NCBI RefSeq assembly: GCF_040546585.1
Contig: NZ_JBEPOC010000001.1
Span: forward strand, 744,001-808,000
Length of the DNA: 64,000 nt
Direction of reading: 5' to 3'
DNA from: Marmoricola sp. OAE513
Lineage (GTDB): Bacteria; Actinomycetota; Actinomycetes; Propionibacteriales; Nocardioidaceae
The notes beneath the pieces are model-generated. The model did no database searches. It was not told the origin of the DNA and saw nothing but the letters and a program-made list of their open reading frames with translations. Both the position numbers and the translations under genes were made by a program. Below, in pieces: positions 24,450-32,876 of this stretch; position 1 is the first letter of the stretch, and every line of letters starts with the position of its first letter.

Positions 24450-25277
24450 GTGGAGGCGACGACACTGGTCTGGATCCTGGGGGCCGCCCTGGTGGTCGTG
24501 ACCGGCGCGCTCGCCGCGGCCGTGATGGCTTGGCGCCGGACCTCCGCCGAGCTCGCCGAGGCCAACCTGCGGGTCCCACCCCCGCCCCCGGAGAACCCCA
24601 CCCAGCGGGCCGTGCTCACCGCCGGCACCGCCGTCCGCTCGGTCTTCGAGGCGGTCAGCCGGGTCCGGGAGCAGGGTGTCGGCGGGATGCTGGTCAGCAC
24701 GTTGGAGGACTTCAACCGCTGGGCCGCCGACCAGCGCACCGCGATCGGTCGGATCGCGGACGAGGACGGCACCGTCACGATCTTCTTCTCCGACATCGAG
24801 AACTCCACGGCGCTCAACAACCAGCTGGGCGACTCCCGCTGGCTCAAGGTCCTCACCGCGCACGACCGCCTCGTCGAGACCTACGTCGAGAAGTACCGCG
24901 GCCTGATCGTGAAGTCGTTCGGCGACGGGCACATGGTCGTCTTCACGACACCCGAGCTGGCGATCGCGGCCGCTCTGGACATCCAGCGGGCACTCAACGC
25001 CAGCTGGAACCGGAGCCGCGAGCTGCGGCGTACGCCGATCAGGATCCGGATCGGGATGCACACCGGGACCGCCATCGAGCGCGGCGGCGACTACTTCGGC
25101 CAGAACGTGGCCCTGGCGGCACGGGTCGCCGGCCAGGCCCAGGGCGGCGAGATCCTGGTCACCGGCGACATCGTCAGCTCCACCGAGGACGTCTTCGGGT
25201 TCACCCCGGCCGAGGCCGTGGAGCTCAAGGGCTTCGACGGCGAGCACGAGCTGTTCCACGTGGACGGCCGACGATGA
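24450..25277 (+). CDS. Class III adenylate/guanylate cyclase, membrane-anchored
   Basis: A 275-residue cyclase with one N-terminal membrane helix (VWILGAALVVVTGALAAAVMAW), a linker, and a C-terminal catalytic domain. Metal-binding Asp residues are in TIFFSDIENST and in VKSFGDGHMVVF; the transition-state region is YFGQNVALAARV. The single domain would work as a homodimer making cAMP (or cGMP). The GTG at 24450 is chosen because it starts just before the helix; CAGAGT ends six bases upstream. Confidence 0.85.
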   Translation: MEATTLVWILGAALVVVTGALAAAVMAWRRTSAELAEANLRVPPPPPENPTQRAVLTAGTAVRSVFEAVSRVREQGVGGMLVSTLEDFNRWAADQRTAIGRIADEDGTVTIFFSDIENSTALNNQLGDSRWLKVLTAHDRLVETYVEKYRGLIVKSFGDGHMVVFTTPELAIAAALDIQRALNASWNRSRELRRTPIRIRIGMHTGTAIERGGDYFGQNVALAARVAGQAQGGEILVTGDIVSSTEDVFGFTPAEAVELKGFDGEHELFHVDGRR

Positions 25278-25287
25278 GGACAGCACC

Positions 25288-26217
25288 GTGAGGTTGAAGC
25301 CCGGACGCCCGGACATCACGGCGTACGCCGACCGGTTCGACGTCCCCGCGGCCGAGGGCGACCTGTCCGTGACCTTCCTCGGCGTCAGCACGCTGCTCCT
25401 CGACGACGGTGAGTCCGCGGTGCTGACCGACGGCTTCTTCAGCCGTCCGCCGATGCTCGAGGTGCTGCTGAGCAAGATGCGTCCCGACGTCGGTCGGATC
25501 GACGCCTGCCTGCACCGGGCGCTGGGCGGTCGTCCGGTCGAGGCCGTCGTGCCGGTGCACAGCCACTTCGACCACGCCATGGACTCCGGCGTCGTCGCCC
25601 ACCGCACCGGGGCCCGGCTGATCGGCGGGTCCTCGACCGCGAACGTCGGCCGGGGCGCCCGGCTGCCCGCCGACCGGATCACGGTGGCGCAGCCCGGGGA
25701 GCCGATCGAGCTCGGCGCCTGGACCCTGACCCTGGTCGAGTCCCACCACTGCCCGCCCGACCGCTACCCCGGTGAGATCACGACGCCGGTGGTACCGCCG
25801 GTGCGCGCGGGCGCCTACCGCTGCGGGGAAGCCTGGTCGATCCTGGTCGGGCACCGCAGCGGGCCGAGTGCGCTGGTCCAGGGCAGCGCCGGCTTCGTCG
25901 AGGGTGCGTTGACCGGGCGCAGCGCGGAGGTCGCGTACCTCGGCGTCGGCCAACTCGGCCTCCAGAGCGAGACCTACATCGAGACCTACTGGGACCAGAC
26001 CGTGCGCACCGTCGGTGCCCGCCGCGCCGTCCTGACGCACTGGGACGACTTCTTCCGGCCGTTGCCGATGCACCCCGGCGACAAGCAGCTGCGCGCCCTC
26101 CCGTACGCCGGTGACGACCTGGACGTGACGATGCGGGTGCTCACCCGGCTGGCGACGCGTGACGGCGTCGCCCTCTCGTTCCCGACGGTGTGGGAACGCG
26201 AGAACCCCTGGGCCTGA
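25288..26217 (+). CDS. Metallo-beta-lactamase-fold hydrolase
   Basis: A 309-residue MBL-fold protein. The zinc motif HxHxDH is VHSHFDHAMD, further candidate ligands are His in VESHHCPP and in LTHWDDFF. The family hydrolyses phosphoesters, lactones or thioesters; this group (UlaG-like length and order) is undefined. The GTG at 25288 lies ten bases after the cyclase stop, so they are likely co-transcribed, raising the possibility of a linked signalling role. This link is inference. Confidence 0.8.
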   Translation: MRLKPGRPDITAYADRFDVPAAEGDLSVTFLGVSTLLLDDGESAVLTDGFFSRPPMLEVLLSKMRPDVGRIDACLHRALGGRPVEAVVPVHSHFDHAMDSGVVAHRTGARLIGGSSTANVGRGARLPADRITVAQPGEPIELGAWTLTLVESHHCPPDRYPGEITTPVVPPVRAGAYRCGEAWSILVGHRSGPSALVQGSAGFVEGALTGRSAEVAYLGVGQLGLQSETYIETYWDQTVRTVGARRAVLTHWDDFFRPLPMHPGDKQLRALPYAGDDLDVTMRVLTRLATRDGVALSFPTVWERENPWA

Positions 26218-26221
26218 ACCC

Positions 26222-26935
26222 TCAGCGCACCTCGGCGCGCACCTCGACCGGGCGGTGCGCCCGTTCGTGGGTGACCTCCACCCAGGGACTCCACTCGAAC
26301 CAGGTCGGCAGCGCCCGGGCCAGGCGCGGCAGCCCGTCGACGACGATCCGGCCCTCCTTGACCGCCTCGTCCCAGTGCCGGTACCCCTGGAACACGTCAG
26401 CGAGCTCCGCCGTCGTGGCGGTGACCCGCAGGTCGACCTCGTAGCCGGGGTGCTGGATGCAGACCGACGCCTCGCCGCGCTCCAGGACCAGCCAGATGAC
26501 CTCCTGCTCGGCGCCGACGTGCCGGAACTCCAGGACGGTCCGGACCGGGGGCAACCGGTCCGCAGCGATCCGGCGGTGCATCCACCAGGTCAGCGTGACC
26601 GGGTCGACGTCGTGCGGGCGGAGCTCGTCGAAGAGCCACTCGATCGCCCAGCGACCGAAGCTGTCGATGACCCGCTCGAGGTCCTTGCCGGCCGGCGTCA
26701 GGTGGTACTCGCTGCCCTTCCCGGTCGGGGACGGGTAGGTCGCGATCACGCCGTTCTTCTCCAGGTGCCGGAGCCGGGCGACCAGGAGCGACCGGGAGAT
26801 CCCCGGCATACCGCGAGCGATGTCGTTGAAGCGGGTGTTCCCGAGGATGAGCTCCCGGAGGATCAAGGGGGTCCACCGGTCCGCGATGACCTCGCTGGCC
26901 AGGGCGACCGGGCAGTAGCGTCCGTATTCGGGCAT
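26222..26935 (-). CDS. HxlR-type transcriptional regulator
   Basis: A 237-residue regulator. The N-terminal winged helix is of the HxlR type: CPVALASEVIADRWTPLIL, ELILGNTRFNDIARGMPGIS, LLVARLRHLEKNGVIATYP. The C-terminal half is an SCP2-like ligand pocket domain (VTLTWWMHRRIAAD, ASVCIQHPGYEVDLRVTA). The ATG at 26935 has GGGAG upstream. It diverges from the acyl-CoA dehydrogenase-like gene and probably controls it. Confidence 0.88.
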   Translation of the reverse strand: MPEYGRYCPVALASEVIADRWTPLILRELILGNTRFNDIARGMPGISRSLLVARLRHLEKNGVIATYPSPTGKGSEYHLTPAGKDLERVIDSFGRWAIEWLFDELRPHDVDPVTLTWWMHRRIAADRLPPVRTVLEFRHVGAEQEVIWLVLERGEASVCIQHPGYEVDLRVTATTAELADVFQGYRHWDEAVKEGRIVVDGLPRLARALPTWFEWSPWVEVTHERAHRPVEVRAEVR

Positions 26936-27041
26936 GACTGATGCTCCCACCGACCCCACCCGACCGGAAGTCCCGAATCTGGACCGGCCAGGTCGTTTTC
27001 TTGGACTATCCGGGGCCTGGTCGCAGGAGCAGCCTCGGTAC
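26936..27041. promoter_or_regulatory. Divergent promoter region HxlR / flavoprotein
   Basis: A 106-base control region. CCAGG (about 26988) and CCTGG (about 27016) flank an AT-richer core TTTTCTTGGACTATCC, a plausible operator for the divergent HxlR protein. Clear -35/-10 pairs were not found. Confidence 0.35.
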
Positions 27042-28208
27042 ATGACCACGATGACCGAGATCCCCCCGAGCGCGTCCACCAGCGAGAGCACCGCCGACAC
27101 CCTTGTCCAGCGGGCTCGCGCCCTGGCGCCGACCCTGACCGAGCACGCCGTCCGCCACGACGCCGACGGCACCTTCGTGACCGAGTCGCACGCAGCCCTG
27201 CGTGAGGCCGGCCTGCTCCGTGCCGCCGTACCGACCGAGCTCGGCGGGGACGGCGCCACCATCGCGGACCTCGCCGCGCTGCAGCGCGAGCTGGCCCACC
27301 ACTGCGGTTCCACCGCGCTGGCCAGCTCGATGCACCAGCACGTGGTGGCGTTCACCGCGTGGCGGTACCGCCGCGGTCTGCCCGGCGCGGAGGCCACCCT
27401 GCGCCGCGTCGCCGAGGAGGGCATCGTGCTCGTCTCGACCGGCGGCGGCGACTACACCCAGCCGCGGGGCGAGGCCGTCAAGGTCGACGGCGGCTACCGG
27501 GTCTCCGGCACCAAGCGGTTCGCCAGCCAGTCCGAGGTCGGCACGGTGATGTCGACGATGTTCACCTACGACGACCCCGAGCGCGGCCGGCGGGTGCTGA
27601 ACATGGCCGTGCCGATCGCCGCCGAGGGCATCACCGTGGCGGACAACTGGAACACCCTGGGCATGCGCGGCACCGCCAGCAACGACCTCCAGGTCACCGA
27701 CGTCTTCGTGCCCGAGGACAAGGTGCTCGCCGACCGCCCGTACGGCGTCATCGACGCGCCGCTGCAGGTGATCTCCAGCGTTGCCTTCCCGATCGTCTCG
27801 GCGGTCTACCTCGGGGTCGCCGAGTCGGCGTACCAGGCATCGCTGGCCTTCGCCGGCCACCGCGGCGAGGACCCCCTGGTCCAGCGGCAGGTCGGCCTGA
27901 TGGCGAACCGCCTGCAGGTGGCCGGCTGGGCCCTGGAAGGGGCACTGCGCGCCGTCGGGGACGACCCGGCACCGTCGCTGGAGACGGTGGCAGCGGTGAT
28001 GACGGCCAAGCGCGAGATCGCGCTGGCGGGGGTCGAGGTCTGCGACCTGGCGATGGAGGTCGCGGGCGGTCCGGCGTTCTTCAAGGGTTCGCCGATCGAG
28101 CGCGCCTACCGCGACATCCGCGCAGCCAAGTTCCACCCGCTGAGCCCGGAGGACACCCTCGTCCACGCGGGCCGGCTGGCGCTCGGTCTGCCCGCCGACA
28201 CCGTCTGA
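27042..28208 (+). CDS. Acyl-CoA dehydrogenase-fold flavoprotein
   Basis: A 388-residue protein of the acyl-CoA dehydrogenase superfamily: N-terminal helices (LREAGLLRAAVPTELGGDGA), the flavin-contact strand region (YRVSGTKRFASQSEVGT), and WNTLGMRGTASNDLQVTDVFVP. The usual catalytic Glu of the YEGT loop is not seen; the C-terminus reads RDIRAAKFHPLSPEDTL, as in the related flavin monooxygenases (HsaA/DszC type). Substrate and even reaction type are therefore open. The ATG at 27042 has AGGAG 13 bases upstream. Confidence 0.82.
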   Translation: MTTMTEIPPSASTSESTADTLVQRARALAPTLTEHAVRHDADGTFVTESHAALREAGLLRAAVPTELGGDGATIADLAALQRELAHHCGSTALASSMHQHVVAFTAWRYRRGLPGAEATLRRVAEEGIVLVSTGGGDYTQPRGEAVKVDGGYRVSGTKRFASQSEVGTVMSTMFTYDDPERGRRVLNMAVPIAAEGITVADNWNTLGMRGTASNDLQVTDVFVPEDKVLADRPYGVIDAPLQVISSVAFPIVSAVYLGVAESAYQASLAFAGHRGEDPLVQRQVGLMANRLQVAGWALEGALRAVGDDPAPSLETVAAVMTAKREIALAGVEVCDLAMEVAGGPAFFKGSPIERAYRDIRAAKFHPLSPEDTLVHAGRLALGLPADTV

Positions 28209-28211
28209 GCC

Positions 28212-29876
28212 TCAGCCACCGATCCGGAGCTCCCCCGGCGCGCCGACCGGAACGACCGGACGGCGCGGCGGGACCGGGTCCAGCCGGACGTACGGCTCCC
28301 CGACCGTCGGTCTAGGGTCCGGTTCGCCCTTGTTCGGCCACAGCGCCACCGCGCGCTCGGACTGGGCGGTGATGGTCAGCGACGGGTTGACCCCGAGGTT
28401 GGCCGAGACCGCCGACCCGTCGACGACGTGCAGGCCCGGGTGCCCGAAGACGCGCTGGTAGGGATCGATCACCCCGTCGGCCGGAGTCAGGCCGATGACC
28501 GCCCCGCCGAGGTAGTGCGCGGTCACCGGCTGGTTGAAGGGATCAGCCATCGAGCCGCGCGGCTCACCGTCCATCTTCGCCGCGAACGACCGGGTGATCC
28601 GGTGCGCGATCGGGATCCAGTCCGGGTTCGGCTCGCCGATCCCCTGCCGGGTTCGGAACCTCCACCCGAACCGACCCCGCTCGAGGTAGGAGGTGACGGA
28701 GTTGTTCAACGACTGCATCACCAGGATGAACGCCGAGCCCTCGGCCTTCTGCTTCATCGTCATCAGCCGCAGTTGGGTCAGCGGGTGCCGCAGCAGCTGG
28801 CCGAGCAGCCGCAGCGGACGCCGCGGGCCGCCGTCGATCAGCGGCGCGCTGCTGGACAGCAGGGCGTCCTGCCCGGGGCCGTAGCGGCAGATCTCGACGT
28901 GCGTGTGCGGCTCGGGATGGATCGACGCGCTGATCGCGACACCGTCGGCCATGTCCCTCCGGGTCCGGCTCATCGCCATCAGACCGGCCTCGGAGTTCGT
29001 CCGGGACAGCTCGCCCAAGCGGTCCGACAGGTGCGGCAGGGCGCCCGTCTGCTTCAGCCGGTGCAGCAGCTTCTGGGTGCCGAGGGCAGCTGCCGAGAAG
29101 ATCACCTGGTCGGCGGTGAAGGTGCGGCGTCCCCGCCGCAACCAGCCGTCGGACCGCGACGCGGTGACCTCGTACCCGCCGTCCGGCAACGGCCGGACGT
29201 CAGTGACGGTGGTGAGCTCGTGCACCTGAGCACCGGCCGACTCGGCCAGGTACAGGTAGTTGGTGAGCAGGGTGTTCTTGGCGTTGACCGGGCAGCCCGA
29301 GAAGCACCGGGCGCAGAAGGTGCAGCCGGTGCGGTCCGGACCGGCACCGCCGAAGAACGGGTCCGGCACGGTCCGGCCGGGCTCACCGAAGAAGACGCCG
29401 ACCTGGGTGCGGTGGAAGGTGTCGGCCACCCCGAGGTCGCGCGCGACGTCGAGGAGCAGGTCGTCGGCAGCGCTGGTCCGCGGGTTCTGCTCCGCGCCCA
29501 GCATGCGCTTGGCCTGGTCGTAGTACGGCGCCAGCTCGGCCTTCCAGTCGGTGATGTGCGCCCACTGGGGATCGGTCCAGAACTCCTCGAGCGGCTCGTA
29601 GAGGGTGTTGCCGTAGATGATCGAGCCACCTCCGACGGCCGCGGCGCTGACCACGGTGCAGGTGCCGATCGGACTGATCCGCATCGTCCCGGTCATCTTC
29701 AGCCGCGGCAGCCAGACGAGCTGGCGCGGGTCCTTGCTGGTGTCCGGGAAGTCCTCGGGGTCCCAGCGCCGACCGGCCTCGAGAACCCCGACCGTGTACC
29801 CCTTCTCGCTCAACCGGAGCGCACTGACACTGCCACCGAACCCGGACCCGATGACGAGGACGTCGTAGTGCGTCAT
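28212..29876 (-). CDS. GMC oxidoreductase, ChoD-like
   Basis: A 554-residue FAD enzyme closely resembling mycobacterial ChoD (Rv3409c) in order and motifs: GSGFGGSVSALRLSEKGY (FAD fold), SAAAVGGGSIIYGNTLY, a Cys-rich GCTFCARCFSGCPVNAKNT, and the C-terminal VVDGSAVSANLGVNPSLTI. ChoD is annotated as cholesterol oxidase, though its steroid activity is disputed. The protein lacks a signal peptide. It overlaps the RibD-like gene by four bases and is the last gene of a five-gene operon. Confidence 0.88.
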   Translation of the reverse strand: MTHYDVLVIGSGFGGSVSALRLSEKGYTVGVLEAGRRWDPEDFPDTSKDPRQLVWLPRLKMTGTMRISPIGTCTVVSAAAVGGGSIIYGNTLYEPLEEFWTDPQWAHITDWKAELAPYYDQAKRMLGAEQNPRTSAADDLLLDVARDLGVADTFHRTQVGVFFGEPGRTVPDPFFGGAGPDRTGCTFCARCFSGCPVNAKNTLLTNYLYLAESAGAQVHELTTVTDVRPLPDGGYEVTASRSDGWLRRGRRTFTADQVIFSAAALGTQKLLHRLKQTGALPHLSDRLGELSRTNSEAGLMAMSRTRRDMADGVAISASIHPEPHTHVEICRYGPGQDALLSSSAPLIDGGPRRPLRLLGQLLRHPLTQLRLMTMKQKAEGSAFILVMQSLNNSVTSYLERGRFGWRFRTRQGIGEPNPDWIPIAHRITRSFAAKMDGEPRGSMADPFNQPVTAHYLGGAVIGLTPADGVIDPYQRVFGHPGLHVVDGSAVSANLGVNPSLTITAQSERAVALWPNKGEPDPRPTVGEPYVRLDPVPPRRPVVPVGAPGELRIGG

Positions 29877-30541
29877 GCCACGAACCAGCGAGCGAGCAGG
29901 GTGCCGTCGTCCTCCAGCAGGAGCGCGAGCTCGAGGTCGGCACCGACCGGGTCGCCCCCGAGGATCCGCGGGTGGGAGCCCCCGATCAGGCGAGGCACCG
30001 TCGTCAGGCAGAGCTCGTCGGCAGCCCCGGAGGCGACGAGGTCGCGGAGCAGGTGCGGCCCGCCCTCGCTGAGCAGGTTGAGGTGACCGCGGTCGACCAG
30101 AGCGGCCTTGAGCGCGGCGAGGTCGACCTCCGTCTCCCCCACCACGACGACCTGGTCGTCACCGAGCAGCTCGCGGGCGTGCGCGAGCCCGGACGACGAC
30201 GCGCAGGTCGCCACCAGGACCTTGCCCGCCGGAGCCTCGAGCAGCTGCTCGGGCACCTGGGCGGAGCGCGAGACCAGCACCAGCGGGACGTCGGCGACCC
30301 GGTAGTTCTCGGTCCGTGCCGTGCCGGCCCCGACGATGATCGCGTCCGCCTGGGCGCGCAAGGCGTCGAAGACCGCCTTGTCGGCCTGGTTGTTGATCGA
30401 GCCGCTCTGGCCGGACTCGCCGGTGGCGGCGCCGTCGAGCGTCGAGACCATGTTGACCCGCAGCCACGGCAACCGCGGCGGCCGGTAGAGCTCGGCGAGC
30501 TCCTCGCTCGAGGAGGACAAGGCGTCTAGGAGGACTCGCAC
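29873..30541 (-). CDS. RibD C-terminal-like pyrimidine reductase
   Basis: A 222-residue protein of the dihydrofolate-reductase-like RibD C-terminal family: LRVNMVSTLDGAATG, DALRAQADAIIVGAGTARTENY, and LLSEGGPHLLRDLVASG. It has the NADPH fold but not the N-terminal deaminase domain, so it is a stand-alone reductase of unknown substrate. The GTG at 30541 overlaps the upstream gene by 16 bases; its stop overlaps the ChoD-like start (ATGA). The context with folP suggests pterin or flavin chemistry, which is inference. Confidence 0.85.
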   Translation of the reverse strand: MRVLLDALSSSSEELAELYRPPRLPWLRVNMVSTLDGAATGESGQSGSINNQADKAVFDALRAQADAIIVGAGTARTENYRVADVPLVLVSRSAQVPEQLLEAPAGKVLVATCASSSGLAHARELLGDDQVVVVGETEVDLAALKAALVDRGHLNLLSEGGPHLLRDLVASGAADELCLTTVPRLIGGSHPRILGGDPVGADLELALLLEDDGTLLARWFVA

Positions 30542-31038
30542 TGCCACCTCACCACCCAGTACTGGACGCCGTACGGCGCGTCGTCGTAGTCGACGCTCAC
30601 CCCGGTGACACGGACTCCCTGGCTGACCAACCGCCTCCCGAGCGACACCAGCGCCACCGCGTCCGGGGCCCACAGCTCGCCGGCCAGCTCGAGGTCGATC
30701 GCACCGAGAGCCTCCAGGTCGCCGGCCGCCAGGGCCGCGCCGATCGCGGCGTCGAAAGCCTCGGCCCGCTCGTCGAGGTGACCGGGGGCCTTCTCGGTAC
30801 GGGTGGCCGACCCGTTCGCCACCAGGAGCAGCCCGGGCACCGTGTGCGCGGCCGGCGCGACCAGGTGGTCGGCGACCTTCTGGGCCGACGGGGTCGCGGC
30901 GACGGCGGCCACCGGCCCGTCCTCGACCAGCCACGCGACGGCGTCGCCGACGGCCGCCCGGAGGTCGGCGATCGGGTCCTCGGTGCTGGCGTACCGCGGC
31001 AGCAGGGCCAGGGTCGAGGGCACCACGACGACTCTCAC
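30526..31038 (-). CDS. Class III extradiol dioxygenase subunit B-like protein
   Basis: A 170-residue protein related to the B subunit-like domain of class III (LigB-type) extradiol dioxygenases, a common actinobacterial family: MRVVVVPSTLALLPRY, VAWLVEDGPVAAVAA, VPGLLLVANGSATRTEKAPGHLDERA. The metal ligands of real LigB enzymes are not all evident. The GTG at 31038 overlaps the folP stop (GTGA). Role in this operon is unknown. Confidence 0.7.
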   Translation of the reverse strand: MRVVVVPSTLALLPRYASTEDPIADLRAAVGDAVAWLVEDGPVAAVAATPSAQKVADHLVAPAAHTVPGLLLVANGSATRTEKAPGHLDERAEAFDAAIGAALAAGDLEALGAIDLELAGELWAPDAVALVSLGRRLVSQGVRVTGVSVDYDDAPYGVQYWVVRWQCESS

Positions 31039-31898
31039 GCGAGCCCCCGGATCGCGCGCTGCGGCGGTCGCCGTCCCGCGATCGTGTTGACCATGTCGAC
31101 CACCTGGCGGGTCTCGACCACCTCGTGCACCCGGTAGATCCGGGCACCGGCGAGCGCGCTGATCGCCGTGGCGGCCAGGGTGCCGTTGAGTCGCTCGCCC
31201 ACCGGGAGGTCGAGGCTCTCGCCCACGAAGTCCTTGTTCGACAGCGAGACCAGCACCGGCCACCCGGTGGCCACCATCTCGCCCAGCCGGCGGGTCAGCT
31301 CGAGGGAGTGGAAGGTGTTCTTGCCGAAGTCGTGCGCCGGGTCGATCACGATGCTCTCCCGGGCGACGCCGGCCGCCAGCGCACGACCCGCGTAGGAGAT
31401 CGTGTCGCCGATCGCGGAGGCGACGACGTCGTCGTACTCCACCCGGAACGGACGGGTGCGCGGGGTGGCTCCCCCGGTGTGGGTGCAGATGATCGCGGCG
31501 TCGAACTCGGCGGCGACGTCGACCAGCCCCGGGTCGGCACCTCCCCAGGCGTCGTTGAGCACGTCCGCGCCGGCCTCGCAGACCGCGCGACCGACACTGG
31601 CCCGCCAGGTGTCGACCGAGATCACCAGGTCCGGGAACGCCTCCCGCACCCGGGCGACGAAGCCGACGACGCGGTCCTTCTCCTCGACCTCGTCGATGAA
31701 GACGCCCGGAGCGGCCTTGATGCCGCCGATGTCGACGATCTCCGCACCCTCCCCCACGACCTGGACGACCCGGTCGAAGGCCTTGTCCTCGGCCCAGGTC
31801 GCGCCCTTGTCGTAGAACGAGTCCGGCGTGCGGTTCACGATGGCCATCACCAGCGTGGTGTCGTCGGTGAAGGACTGCCGTCCGAGCTTCAGGGTCAC
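31035..31898 (-). CDS. folP: Dihydropteroate synthase family protein (FolP2-like)
   Basis: A 287-residue TIM-barrel protein of the dihydropteroate synthase family: VMAIVNRTPDSFYDKG (loop 1), EIVDIGGIKAAPG, VISVDTWRA, and DPAHDFGKNTFHSLEL. It sits beside gpgS exactly as folP2 (Rv1207) sits beside gpgS (Rv1208) in Mycobacterium tuberculosis, where FolP2 is thought not to be the main synthase. The loop GGIKAAPG differs from the classical GGESTRPG, which supports a paralogous role. The GTG at 31898 overlaps gpgS (GTGA). Confidence 0.85.
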   Translation of the reverse strand: MTLKLGRQSFTDDTTLVMAIVNRTPDSFYDKGATWAEDKAFDRVVQVVGEGAEIVDIGGIKAAPGVFIDEVEEKDRVVGFVARVREAFPDLVISVDTWRASVGRAVCEAGADVLNDAWGGADPGLVDVAAEFDAAIICTHTGGATPRTRPFRVEYDDVVASAIGDTISYAGRALAAGVARESIVIDPAHDFGKNTFHSLELTRRLGEMVATGWPVLVSLSNKDFVGESLDLPVGERLNGTLAATAISALAGARIYRVHEVVETRQVVDMVNTIAGRRPPQRAIRGLA

Positions 31899-32860
31899 GA
31901 CAGGTACTTCGCAGCCGGGGGACGTTCGGCCCGGGGGACGAACCTGTCCGCGGCGGTGGCCACGCCGTCGACCGGCAGGAACTGGCGCAGCACGGTGCCC
32001 TCCCCGGAGACGGACCCGGAGCCCGTCTCGAGCCCGGCCCGCTCGAGCGCCGCCACCAGGATCTGGGTGGCCATCCCCCCGAGGTCGCGCAGGGACTGGT
32101 GCCGGTGCGCGCGGGTGCCGAGGTCGACCTGGGCGATCGCGTCGACGCCGCGCAACCGCAGCGTGTCGATGAGCGCCGCCGTCTCGACGGCGTACCCGGT
32201 CGGCACACGCAGGTTCTCGAAGAGGTTGCGGCGCACGGCCCACTCGCCCGCGAGCGGCTGGACCAGGCCGGCGAGCTCGGGGAACAGCAGGTTGAGCAGC
32301 GGCCTCGCGACGAGCTCGGTGACGCGACCGCCCTCGTAGGCTCCCCCCTCGTTCAACCGGCCGGCCTCCGACCCGTCTGCCAGGGGGCGTTCGTAGAACC
32401 CCTTCACCAGCGCGATCTCCGGCCGGGTCAGCAGCGGGCCGAGCAGACCGGGCACGAAGTGCGTGTCCCAGTCCAGGAGATCCGCGTCCATGAACACCAG
32501 CACGTCGCCGGTGGTGACGAACTGGGCCTTCCACATCGCCTCGCCCTTGCCGGGGAACGAACCCAGGTCGGGCCGGATCTCGGCCGAGCGGTAAACCTTC
32601 GCACCGGCGTCCTCGGCGACCGCGTAGGTGTCGTCGGTGGAGTCGGAGTCGATGACGACCACCTCGTCGAGCAGGTCGTTGGTCTCGGTCAGTGCCGTGC
32701 GCACCCGGGAGACCACGTCGCCAACCGTGGCGGCCTCGTTGCGCGCCGGGACGACCAGGCTGACCGTGAGCCCACGGGCGGACTTCGCTTCCAGCAGCTC
32801 GGCGAGGGTCCGGTCGCACCAGGAGCTGGTGTTCGCGGCGAACCAGGCGTCGAGGGTCAC
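31895..32860 (-). CDS. gpgS: Glucosyl-3-phosphoglycerate synthase
   Basis: A 321-residue GT81 glycosyltransferase making glucosyl-3-phosphoglycerate from NDP-glucose and 3-phosphoglycerate, the first step to glucosylglycerate and, in mycobacteria, methylglucose lipopolysaccharide. Motifs: SLVVPARNEAATVGDVV, VVVIDSDSTDDTYAVAEDAG, the metal-binding VFMDADLLDWD, and GEWAVRRNLFENLRVP. Length and order fit GpgS. The GTG at 32860 follows TAGCCT by six bases. It heads a five-gene overlapping operon. Confidence 0.9.
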   Translation of the reverse strand: MTLDAWFAANTSSWCDRTLAELLEAKSARGLTVSLVVPARNEAATVGDVVSRVRTALTETNDLLDEVVVIDSDSTDDTYAVAEDAGAKVYRSAEIRPDLGSFPGKGEAMWKAQFVTTGDVLVFMDADLLDWDTHFVPGLLGPLLTRPEIALVKGFYERPLADGSEAGRLNEGGAYEGGRVTELVARPLLNLLFPELAGLVQPLAGEWAVRRNLFENLRVPTGYAVETAALIDTLRLRGVDAIAQVDLGTRAHRHQSLRDLGGMATQILVAALERAGLETGSGSVSGEGTVLRQFLPVDGVATAADRFVPRAERPPAAKYLS

Positions 32861-32866
32861 ACCCCG

Positions 32867-32872
32867 AGGCTA
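32867..32872 (-). promoter_or_regulatory. Leaderless -10 box for gpgS
   Basis: TAGCCT ends six bases before the GTG at 32860 and lies just beyond the stop of the upstream hydrolase gene. Confidence 0.6.
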
Positions 32873-32876
32873 GCGG

